NCBI GenBank assembly: GCA_963682175.1
Contig: OY821791.1
Span: forward strand, 32,176,326 to 32,240,325
Length of the DNA stretch: 64,000 bases
Reading direction: 5' to 3'
Source of the DNA: Triglochin maritima
Taxonomy: Eukaryota > Streptophyta > Magnoliopsida > Alismatales > Juncaginaceae
This document shows, piece by piece, positions 46,548 through 57,320 of the stretch; position 1 is the first letter of the stretch, and each line of letters starts with the position of its first letter. The notes beneath the pieces were generated by a model. That model made no database searches and was not told where the DNA came from. It saw only the letters and a program-made list of their open reading frames with translations. Both the position numbers and the translations under genes were made by a program.

Positions 46548-46639
46548 ATCTCCACCTTGGTTTCGAATTGTTACCTTAGCCTTCTCTGCCCCGCATCCGT
46601 TGTGCTTCCTAGAAGCACCTTTTAACGCTACCCCCCGGA

Positions 46640-49600
46640 GCGCTCCTGCTTCTCACTCTCTGAGGACACTAAGAAGCTTCGAGCACAACTCGAACTACTC
46701 CCGATTGACGACCTTGGTCATCATATCTGCAGGATTCTCACTTGTGTCGATTTTCTGGAGAACAACCTGCCCTTCTTCGATCCACTCTCGGATCTTATGG
46801 TACCTTACTTCAATATGTTTGGTCCTTGAATGGAACGTCTGATCCTTGGCTAGATAAATTGCACTTTGATTATCGCAATGCAATTTAGTCACTTCATGTT
46901 CCATCCCCAAAGAGCTAACCAAACCCTTCAACCATATAGCTTCTTTTCCGACATCGACAGCAGCCATGTACTCCGCCTCCGTAGTAGACAACGCGGTAGT
47001 ATGTTGGAGAACCGATCTCCAACTCACTGGACCTCCACCCAAAGTGAACACGTACCCTGTTGTGGACCTCCGCTTATCCAGATCTCCAGCATAATCTGAA
47101 TCAACGTACCCCTCCACCTGCCTTTGTGCTCCATCTTTGGTGAACTTCAAGCTAACATCCATGGTTCCCTGCAGGTACCTCAACAACCACTTCAACGCTT
47201 CCCAATGCTCTTTTCCTGGGTTAGCCATATAACGACTCACGAGGCTAACTGCGTGTGAAATGTCTGGCATAGTGCAAATCATAGCATACATAACAGATCC
47301 GACTGCACTAGCATATGGAACTCTCTCCATATCTCTTCTTTCCTTTTCAGTAGAGGGGCTGCACTTCAGCGAGAGCTTGAAGTGAGCACTAATAGGTGTG
47401 ACCACGTGCTTGGCGTTCTCGAGATTATACCTCTCGAATATCTTCCGGATATAGCTCCTTTGAGTGATCAAAATTTCACCTTTCTCGGTATCCCTGGAGA
47501 TCTCCATACCGAGAATCTTCTTTGTACTCCCGAGGTCTTTCATCTCAAACTCCCCGTGAAGCTTCCGTTTGAGATCATCTATATGCTTCATCTACTTAGC
47601 CGCGATCAACATATCATCAACATACAGAAGCAAGAACACGTGTGTTCCATCTCCAAGACTCCGTAAGTATACACAGCTATCATAATCGCACCGTACAAAA
47701 CCATTATTAATCATAAATAAATCGAACCTTTTGTACCACTGCCTCGGTGATTGCTTAAGTCCATAGAGGGACTTCTTCAGCTTGCATACTTGTCCTTACT
47801 TGCCTCATGTGATTAACCCATCCGGCTGCCTCATATAGATTTCTTCCTCTATGTGCCCGTGAAGAAAAGCTGTCTTCACGTCCATCTGCTCTAACTTCAT
47901 GTTGTCCATCACTACCATAGCTAACAACACTCTAATAGAGGTATGCTTTACAACGGGTGAGAAGATCTCGTTGTAATCGACCCCTTCCTTCTGAGCATAT
48001 CCTTTTGCCACCAACCTTGCTTTATACTTTATCTCCTCCATAGGAGATGACCCTTCCTTCTTCCTGAAGATCCACTTGCACCCAATCGCGCACTTTCCCT
48101 TGGGAAGCTCGGTTAACTCCCAAGTTTGATTCTTATGAAGAGACTCCATCTCTTCGGTCATGGCCACCATCCACTTGTTCATGTCCTCCTGCTCAATAGC
48201 TTCTTCGAATGTGCAAGGGTCCCCACATTCGGTAACAAGTGCAAATGCAATACTAGCATCATCGTGACCATACCTCACCGGTGCTTTTGTGATCCTCCTT
48301 TGTCTTCCTTGAGCAATACTCTCTTGCTCAGCTTCCTCCTCTACTTGTGAGTCAATTGTTTCCTGCTGAACTTCTTGATTCGATTCTTCCCTTGAAGTCG
48401 TGACCTCAACTTCAGTTTTGTCTTCCTGCATGAGATTCTCTTGCTGCTCTTTCTCCTCAAGGCCCTTAAGCAAACTTGTCTCATCAAAGACCACATTACT
48501 CCGTAGGAGTACCTTCTTTCTCACCGGATCCCAAAGCTTATATCCTTTCACTGTCCTATCGTAACCAAGGAATATGCACTCCTTCGATTTCGAATCCAGC
48601 TTCAACCGTTGTGTCTCATCGACCAGCGCATAGGCTTTGCATTCAAATATCCTAAGCCTAGAGTAGTCAAATAGCTCACCCGTGTACACTTCCTGAGGCG
48701 TCTTTAATTCAAGTGCCGATGGCGGTGAGATATTTACCAAGTAACATGCAAGATCTACTGCTTCCGCCCAGAAATCCTTCGACAGATTCGCATGAAGCCT
48801 CATGCTCCTTGCCCGTTCACATAGTGTTATGTTCGTCCTTTCAGCTACGTCGTTTTGTTCCGGACTCCGTGGTGTAGTGAAATGCCTCGTGACGCCTTCT
48901 TTCTCACAGAAACTTGCAAACTCCCTTGAGGTGTACTCACCTTCGTTATCTGTCTGTAAGTACTTAACAACTTTTTCTGTACTTTTCTCTACTTGGGTCT
49001 TCCATGCTTTAAACTTATCAAAGACATCAAACTTATTTTTCAGAAAATAAACCCATACCTTCCTTGAGAAGTCGTCTATGAATGTGACGAAATATTCGGC
49101 TCCACCTTTTGACCGAACCTGAGTCGGTCCCCAGACGTCTGAGTGCACATACTCCAGAATTTCCTTCGTCTTGTGGATAGCCGTCTTGAATCGAATCTTG
49201 TGTTGTTTACTGAAGACACAATACTTGCAAAAATCTAATTTGCAGCTCTTAACACCCTTCAGCAAACCCTGTTTGTGTAGCTCACACAAACCCTTTTCTG
49301 ACATATGACCAAGCCTCATATGCCAAAGTACGGTGCTATCTTCGTCGCGTGCAACATTTGCTGCACCTTTTCCTGCTACTGCATTCCCTAGCATCCAATA
49401 CAAGTTGCCCACCTTGCTTCCCTTTATCACTGTCATCGCCCCATGAGTGACCTTGATCTTTCCGTCCCCGTCGGACCATCTCCACCCGAGAGTATCAAGT
49501 TCTCCTAGAGAAATCAGATTCTTCATCAACTCCGGTACGTGACGCACACCCGTCAACGTTCAAATACACCCATCGAACATCTTGAACTGTACGGAACCAA

Positions 49601-50835
49601 TACTGACGGCAGTGCACGGCGCATCGTTGCCCATAACAACGATCCCTCCTTTCAGTGGCTCATAGGATGTGAACCACTCCTTATCCGGGCACATGTGAAA
49701 TGATGCTCCTGTATCCAAAACCCATCCAGATGATGATTTGTCAATACCTGCAGCGCAAACTGTTAGAACGTCGACTTCGTTCTTCTCCTCCACCACACTG
49801 TCGGAATTGTACCTGTCTTTCCCTTTCTGCAGCGACTCCTTGAAGGCCCTACAATCACGCTTCATATGGCCAACCTTCTTGCAGAAAAAACATTCAAAGG
49901 ATCTCCCCTTTGATTTGGACCGGCCCCTTCCGTTGCTTCTTCCTTTGTTACCCGTCCTGCCCCTTTCCGGTGTTGCGATCAATCCTTCACCCTTCTCGAA
50001 AGAGCTACTACCAGAATTCCTCCTTGCATCGTAGGAGATCAGCGTGCCCTTGACCTCCTCCAACACCAACGAATCCTTTCTGCAGCGACTCCTTGAAGGC
50101 CCTACAATCACGCTTCATATGGCCAACCTTCTTGCAGAAAAAACATTCAAAGGATCTCCCCTTTGATTTGGACCGGCCCCTTCCGTTGCTTCTTCCTTTG
50201 TTACCCGTCCTGCCCCTTTCCGGTGTTGCGATCAATCCTTCACCCTTCTCGAAAGAGCTACTACCAGAATTCCTCCTTGCATCGTAGGAGATCAGCGTGC
50301 CCTTGACCTCCTCCAACACCAACGAATCCTTGCCATATATGATCGTATTCACCAAGTTCTCATACGAGTCTGGCAGCGACGTCAATAACAACATTGCCTT
50401 GTCTACATCCTCCATCTTGTCCTCAAGCTGAGTCAGATCAACTATCAACTTATTGAACACCGAGAGATGCTCAATGAACGGCGTGTTCTCCTTCATCCGA
50501 AGCATGTACAGTTGACGCTTCAGATTCAACTTGTTGCTAAGGTTCTTCTTCATGAACCTCTCCTCCAGAAGTTTCCAATATGCTGCCGCGGTCTTCCCCG
50601 ATTCCTCGAAAAGCAGATCATCCGAGAGGCACAACTCGATGATCCCAATAGCCCGGAGATTCAGACTCTCCCACTTTTCGTCGGTCATCTTTGACGGCTT
50701 CTTTTCAACTTCATCCAACGTCAGCAATAACCCGTCCGTCTGAGACATCAATGTACGAACCCTCCGTTGCCATGTTGAAAAGTTCCCTTTCCCGGTGAAT
50801 TTCTCCACCCGAAAATTCCGTGCTTGCTCCGCCAT
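46640..50835 (-). pseudogene. Copia gag-pol, broken by duplication and stops
   Basis: Gag starts MAEQARNFRVEKFTGKGNF at 50835, with UBN2-type gag and zinc knuckle CFFCKKVGHMKRDC. Protease LDTGASFHM (about 49700). Integrase GAG pre-domain MRLGHMSEKG, then D in HSDVWGP and a DNEGEYTS segment. RT core with LYVDDMLIA (about 47610). RNase H with TTEAEYMAA and the HIEVRYHKIREW tail. Lesions: a 253-bp tandem duplication of the knuckle region (49822-50327) that shifts the frame, TGA at 49560 in place of an expected Arg, stops at about 47802 and 47592, and a TAG at 46695. Tork affinity is judged from motif style only. Confidence 0.9.
49822..50327. repeat. 253-bp direct tandem duplication in copia gag
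   Basis: 49822-50074 and 50075-50327 are essentially identical, each starting cctttctgcagcgactcc. 253 is not a multiple of 3, so the gag frame is lost and the zinc knuckle is present twice. Confidence 0.95.
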
Positions 50836-50865
50836 CGTAAGTGCAACCAAAACTCTGATACGAAC

Positions 50866-51754
50866 TGTTGGGAGGAGAATCTATGATGCACTAACACGAC
50901 ACGGATTACACGCACCACGAAATATAGAATATTGACTGTGGAATTAACTTCTGACCTACTCTCAATCTTAATGCAACAAGTAAACACAAATAAGATGAAA
51001 TAGGAAGCAATCACATAACACACCTGAAGCAAATCACGACACCCGCGATTTTACAAGGTTCGGCATGATGCCTACGTCCTTGGGGGGGGGTCTCCTGCGG
51101 GTTTCCTTTCCTTGAAGCTCTTCTCCAACAAGAGAAGTCTCCGAGATTACAAACGATTGGAAGCAATGTCTCCCAAAGCACTCTAGATCTCTCTTTGCCT
51201 AATCTCTCTCAAGGGAATAAGTATTGTATGTTGTCTCTCAAGATTAGGGCGAAAATCCTATTTATAATGGGCTAAATTTGTACAGAGAATAATTCAGATC
51301 GTGCATAACTGTCTGAAAACGGTCGACCGGAATTCCCCATCGGTCGACCGATTTTCGGTTAGTTCGCGTAACTGCCATCATTCGCTCGACTGCTTACCCC
51401 GAGCCGGTCGACCGTTCCGCGCTTCTGAATAGCACCTGAAGCTCTTGGACGTTTTCGGTTGACCGTGAGTCCAACACGGGTCGACCGATCTGCATGCCGA
51501 TTTTCATCTCGCAGCTACTGTCGCTTTTCGGTTGACCGCGTGCCCAGCACCGGTCGACCGGATCTCGATCGATCCTGAGCTCCAAATCTACTGACGTTTT
51601 TCGGTCGACCGTGTTCCTATAACCGGTCGACCGATCCTGATCTGATCCGAGCCCCTGTGGCTTTTGGAGTAATTCGGTCGACCAGACACTTAAGTTTCGG
51701 TCGACCAATTCTCCCAGAATTCCTGTATTAAGCAATTATAAACCAATTCCAACA
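50866..51754 (-). repeat. 5' LTR of copia element
   Basis: 889 bp. Its array has the same geometry: 51320/51341, 51383/51405, 51456/51478, 51529/51551, 51602/51624, 51675/51698. Confidence 0.93.
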
Positions 51755-51759
51755 ACTCT

Positions 51760-52640
51760 TATGTCTTATCTTTGTATAAATATGAATATATTGCCAGGCA
51801 AATTAGGGAAGGGCAATGAAGTCATCATGGTTAGCACATCATGGAAGGTCGTTATAATGCTTTGTTTTGGAAGGGATTCAGAAACGTGCATGGGTGATAA
51901 CAAGTACATTAATTCTTGTCATTCCCTCTCATAAATAAGTTTATTATTATAGCCTTACACGAATTACTTCAAATTTGGCCTAGCTTGGAGACTATCATAC
52001 TAAGGATGATGAAAACGTACGTATGATGAAAATGAAATATGGTTTTTTCGTAATCAATCATAGCAAGTTTTCACAATTCATCAAACACTAGAATATGAAA
52101 TATACTATTATAGATCGATCAATATAAACCAAATCTATAAATTAATCATGGCAAACTAAACGTAACAAGCTAAGAAATGAAAACAAACCATTCACAATCA
52201 AATCTGAACTAATTGTTAAAATATATGGCTCAGACACATAACCATCATGACCTCTAAGGAAAAAACGCATCAACACCAAACGGGCATTTTCAGCGAAGGA
52301 CAGATATCAAGCATATCTCGTCATCAGCAACAATCTTCCATTCACGCATCATATCTTATATACACACATACACACACGATCCTCAAGTGTAACATGAAAT
52401 AGATTTCAAGAAATATATACAAAAATCATACAGAAAATCAATACTGATAGTAATAGAGACCACAATTGTTCATCACACTAATAAAATACCTTAGATGCAT
52501 AATTAAATCATTACCACAAAAATCTTCAAAATTGTCTTCAACAAGCGAATGAGTCAAATGACTTTCAAATATATTTTTTTATCAAAATGGCACATTTCTT
52601 CTTCACTTTGATAATACTACAATTTTATAAATCTTTAGGA
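51760..52640. other. Upstream flank of CASP-like block C
   Basis: Before the copia insertion this lay directly upstream of CASP-like gene C, so it may hold the original promoter. AT-rich, no ORF. Confidence 0.5.
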
Positions 52641-52960
52641 TTAGACGTGCTCGTCCATAAAAGGATTAGCTCAAAATGTGGTGGTCATGAATAGGTGAAT
52701 TACATTTTGTTATATTTCTATGGATTAAAGTAGCATAGCTCGCCAACGGTTTGTAGCTTTCCATAAATGTCAATTTTGTTTTGAGAATAAACAAGACTAT
52801 GTACTAAATTACTTCACATCATCTAAGAAAATTTGAGAAAAACCAAGGTCGCCCACAGATGACAGAACTAAAAAAGTTTAAAAAAATCAGTTCAAATTAA
52901 ATCTTCCTAAAAGACCATTTCAAAATTTGAACTGTACATAAAACTTAACATTTTTAGAAA
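52640..52960. repeat. Third copy of the CASP-block upstream repeat
   Basis: Matches 21640-21912 plus 24850-24930, and 43905-44130, for example ggtttgtagctttccataaatgt and gaaaaaccaaggtcgcccacagatg. It provides the uninterrupted reference for the LTR insertion at 21913. Confidence 0.85.
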
Positions 52961-53545
52961 AAAAAAATAAAACGAACTCAATCAAAAGTTTCTAAGTCAT
53001 CCTCAACCATGACATTAATCTAAATGTTAACCTAGTAACATTTTGGTAACACAATCAAAAAAATTAACGAAATTAACTATGAAAACGTAATTTCTAATTA
53101 AATCTATCAAATTTAATTAAAACAAAGTAAAATAATTCCAACGTTATTTTTTTTGGTTTTTTTGAATCATTTTAAATCTTTTTTTTGAAATATATTTTAT
53201 TTTTTATTTTTTAAATTTTATCCATGATTAACTCCCAAATGCTGTGGAGGGGAGAGTGTGTTGAAAATTAAGTTGTGAACTAATTATTTACAACTAAATA
53301 TAAAATAATACAAAAACTAATTAAAATAAAAAGTTTAATGGGTGGAGGCCAGGCCCGGGCCATGAATTCCTCGCAACCCTGGCGGTTCCACGCCAAAACT
53401 GCAACCCCATTGAGGAGTTGCTGGTAATGTCAACCTTACATGGGCCAAAGCGGAACTGTTTGTGCCATCTGGACTCGATAAAAGAATAAAATCGCAATCG
53501 TTTTGAAAATTGTTCAAAATTAATGAATTTATTTTGATTTGAACT
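52961..53545. other. Unassigned spacer
   Basis: AT-rich except a GC-rich patch at 53340-53410 (gccaggcccgggcc) that gives a chance ORF. No supported gene. Confidence 0.5.
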
Positions 53546-53620
53546 AAGTTCCTATAAAACAACTAATAAATAAATTCAACCAAATGGTTTATTCTTAACC
53601 ATTGCTTTCGATGACGCAAG
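53546..53620. repeat. Direct repeat flanking the second MULE region (left)
   Basis: Shares about 75 bp with 61054-61130 in the same orientation (aaattcaaccaaatggttta, cttaaccattgctttc). Confidence 0.8.
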
Positions 53621-54162
53621 TTTTGGATTTTCTAATGGATTTTTTTTCGAAATAAAATTATTTTAAAATAAATTTAAATTAAACATCTTTGGAAATTATT
53701 TTCCAAATTTGATCTGCTGCAACCACGTCGTGACGCGTGGTGGTGTCGGGTATTTTTTTAGTGTATACAGAACTCGCGTCTCATACGTAAAGTTTTGTAT
53801 AAACAAATTTATTTAGGAGACACTGAGTTTTGTAGAAATAAATTTACTTAAAGAACTCAGCGTTTCAATGCCTAATTCTTTATAAATGAGGTTTGCCTCT
53901 CAATTGTCGAGTTTTAACACTTAGATAATTTTACGCACACCCAGGATTTAATGTCAGTTCGGAGTCCCAAATGAACTCGACACTTTGTTTGCTAGGTTCA
54001 AGTTTATAGAATTTGGCACTTGAGTTGTCAAAGTAAATTTTATAGAACTAAACACTTTAGTTGCCGAGTTCTATAAACTTGAATTCGACAACCTAAGTGC
54101 CGAGTTCGGAGACATAGAAAATTTTACGCACAAATTGGTTAAGCAAACAAAATTATTGCGAG

Positions 54163-56254
54163 TGTTGAAATTCGTGTCCTATGATTGAGTATATATTTTT
54201 AAAATTTTACAAGCAATTGTGATCGATTTTCATATTTTTCAACAATTTTATGTACCAAAACTTCGTAATTGTATTTCAATATATATTATATATTAATTAA
54301 TATTTAAATACATAGATTGAATCATACCTAGAGAATTATCAAATCTTTTTACCAATCGGAAGTCGGATTGCACATCGGATTGCCTCAAAATCGCCTCCAA
54401 GTGTTCACCAAACTCTAAACAAGATTAAAGAGATCGAAGCTAGCCAATCAATATCTAATACAATGTTAGAATCTAGCTAATAACCCATTCTATGCTCCAA
54501 AGAATTTAATCGCTCAAGAACTCAATCAATGGAAAGAATTTCGGATGGAATGATGGCAAAATATGGAGAAGAGAAGTTTTTGCATTAATTAAACAAAGGA
54601 AATTGAAGAGAGACCTATTTATAGGGCATCCTAAAACCCACATCATGTGTAAACTACTTACCCATGATTCCTTGTTAATCTCTTCTCTAAATCAATCATA
54701 TTTTGACACATCATTATCTCTAAACCTCTTTTGACCAAATTGGAACAAATCCAGCTCATGATAAGAACAATTCTCTTATTACAGGCAGAATCGTAGGCAG
54801 ACAATCAACCAAAATAACCAATCATTCGACGGATAGGTTGTTAAATTAACTATTCCGGTCGGACTATAAGCCCAGACAGTCGACCATTTAGATACAAGAA
54901 AAGTTCATGTTATATTTGGTCGAACTGTGTTCCAGGTCGGTCGACCGATCCTTTACCAAGAATGCTTCTGATAATTTCGGTAGAACCACGACCCACACTG
55001 GTCGACCGTTTCGCAACAAGAAAAACACCTATTATTTTTGGTCGAACCTCGCGTCCCCCCGGTCAATCGTTTTCTGAAAAGCGTTCAACCATTTTTCACT
55101 ATTTTTGCCTTGACCAAATTTTGGTAATATCCAATAAAATTTGAGCTTTGGGGTTTTAGCAAATTTGTACATTATAATGTTGTAGATCACATTTTATTAT
55201 GTGATATATTATCATATATAATGTCAAACATTACACCACATAATATACACACGTCTCATACAAATTTATTTGGAATTCTAACCATGTCGTTATCATGACA
55301 TATCAATTTTATCATTTACCATATGTAATTCAATACATCACATAAAATACAAAATCATATTTCTTGTTTCTTAGTTTTGTGGTGTGACTTATAGGAGAAT
55401 CTAAGTTATGTTGGTAATGATATAAACACGTGTCATTTTAAACTATAAGCGGTATATAGCTACACATTATAGTTACCCAAATAACAAAGATGTTTTGCTC
55501 ACTCGAACTAAACACAATCCGCTTAGTTATATAATATCACTTGTGTCTATCCCTTGCCTCATGATACTACGGATATTATACAAAGTAGGAATGTATCATC
55601 TCTATATTGTATATTCTTTTCTTGATCTCTTATGCCAATTATAAATATGTAACTATACATAAGTTACATTCTACACTTTATAATTTTGCTTTATAAAAAT
55701 GATCATTAATATCATCACTCAAGTCAAGAGGATCAATGATGATCTTTTGACATGTCACATTTTCCAGCATAAGTTATATATAACCAACTAATATCTTTAT
55801 CACTATACGTAATGATAGTTTTTGATAATATTCGTACCCTCTTATATGAAAAGATATAGGTGTCATATGTTAGGATTCAAAGACACAATGAAAACATTAA
55901 TGATACAAACACAATTCCATAATGTTTCATCGATTAGATATATTAATTATTTGAAAGAAAATATTCTCTATTTCATATACTTATGTTGTTAAAATATTTG
56001 TAGAGCTACAATACTCTTTTAACCAACACGACAATCTAATCTTGGTAATTAATGTCTCATGTTAATCACCATGATTGTGAATCACTTTTCATTTATGCAA
56101 ACCATTATCTTTTAGAACTCTACGGTTGAGGACTAAAAATCTCTTCCGTAACACTTGTAAAAGACGAATATATTAATCAAGGAACAAAATATTTATACAT
56201 TCAATTCATAATAAAAGACATGTAAAAGAATACTTTTATAACACATTGTTTTCA
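54163..56254 (-). mobile_element. Solo LTR A (2092 bp) with perfect 5-bp duplication gcgag
   Basis: Starts TGTTGAAATT, ends TTTTCA, flanked by gcgag at 54158-54162 and 56255-56259. It is homologous to 57321-59473. Minus-strand TATAAATAG at 54615-54623. No internal coding region, primer site or second LTR, so it is a solo LTR left by LTR-LTR recombination. Confidence 0.9.
54856..55069. promoter_or_regulatory. Paired TCGACC palindrome array, period 61 bp (solo LTR A)
   Basis: Pairs: 54856/54877, 54917/54938, 54978/54999, 55039/55060. Offset within each pair is exactly 21 bp, and pairs are exactly 61 bp apart three times. Members are decayed versions of CGGTCGACCG. The array is upstream (minus direction) of the TATA box. 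Confidence 0.85.
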
Positions 56255-56259
56255 GCGAG

Positions 56260-56640
56260 ATCTCATACGGTAACTCGATACCATCAGTTGATGTACCAGG
56301 TGGAAGCCAATGACCAGAAGAAGTACATTGTCAAATTTGAAGAAGAGTTACTATCTATACTTATGGATACGTAATTACATTGCATGTACCTTTCTCACGT
56401 ATATTATTAGTGTAGTGATAGACATGCAAATGTAAGCACTTCTCATTTAGTCTCCCTATATTATTAGGTAGAAATGTACAGACAAGCATATATGCCTATA
56501 TTTATCCTCATTCCTGATGTAAGGTCTTCACCAAATCGTGGCATCACAAAACGATTCCGAAACGAGATGGATGAGCATTTAGGAAGAAGAGTAAGGTGTG
56601 GGAGATACGGTTGTATAGGGCACAACTGAAAACAATGCAA
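56260..56640 (+). pseudogene. MULE transposase C-terminal remnant
   Basis: Two pieces: YQVEANDQKKYIVKFEEE (about 56290-56350), as expected just before a SWIM finger, and a tail with PDVRSSPN, KRFRNEMDEH and RCGRYGCIGHN..QCNEP (56490-56650), a zinc knuckle typical of MUDRA-type proteins. A stop follows GHN. Confidence 0.65.
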
Positions 56641-57320
56641 TGAACCTATATAGCGTAATTGTTTGAATAACTTGTAACTAACTATTTTGTAAGACTTGAA
56701 TGAATGTAAGACTTGAATGTTTTTAAGACTCGAATGAATGTAATGCTTGAATGTGTTGCAAGACTTGAATGTTGTTTAAGACTTGACATCTTATGTACAG
56801 ATGGAGTTTGGTGGATCCACTTCAGACTCAGTTGGAGGCAGTTACCCTTCAGAGGGTCCAATGGATAAATTAGTGTTGCATTTGTAGGTCAACCACAAGT
56901 CCGACAAGTTTAGAAATTTTGTAAGCATTTTACTGCATTCACATTAAATATTCATACATATTAAGGTTTTGACATGTATTTATTTTTTGCAGAAAGATTC
57001 GGGTGGTGTAAAGTACGTCGAGCATGGTTCTAAGCTCAACGATTGACATATTACAGACCAGAGAGTGTGGTTTTACTCGATACGGTTGGTTTTGGCACAG
57101 TCAGTAGGCTAGGCAAAGGAAAAATGGACCATACATTGTTGGGAGCGATGGTGGTGTGTTGGAGGCCTGAGACATGTTCCTTCCACCTATGACTTGGTGA
57201 GATGACATGTACCCTACATGACATCGTTGTTATTATCGGCTTATGAGTGGATGGTTTGCTCGTTTGCGAGTCTCAGGAGTACGTCTAGTATGAGGTCTGC
57301 GAGAATTTATTGGGAGATTT

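Larger units (their letters stand above)
45660..51754 (-). mobile_element. Ty1/copia retrotransposon (Tork-like), full length
   Basis: LTRs 45660-46547 and 50866-51754, TGTTGG...CCAACA. Flanks gctct (45655-45659) and actct (51755-51759) match 4 of 5. The polypurine tract is ccaaggtggagat (minus strand, before 46547). The primer site cgtatcagagtt is next to the right LTR (50852-50863). The gag-pol order is gag, protease, integrase, RT, RNase H, as in copia. It is broken by a 253-bp duplication and several stops. The insertion is upstream of CASP-like gene C. Confidence 0.93.

Noticed and set aside
53335..53562. 75-codon minus-strand ORF
   Set aside because: Arises from a GC-rich patch, no recognisable domain, no neighbouring signals.
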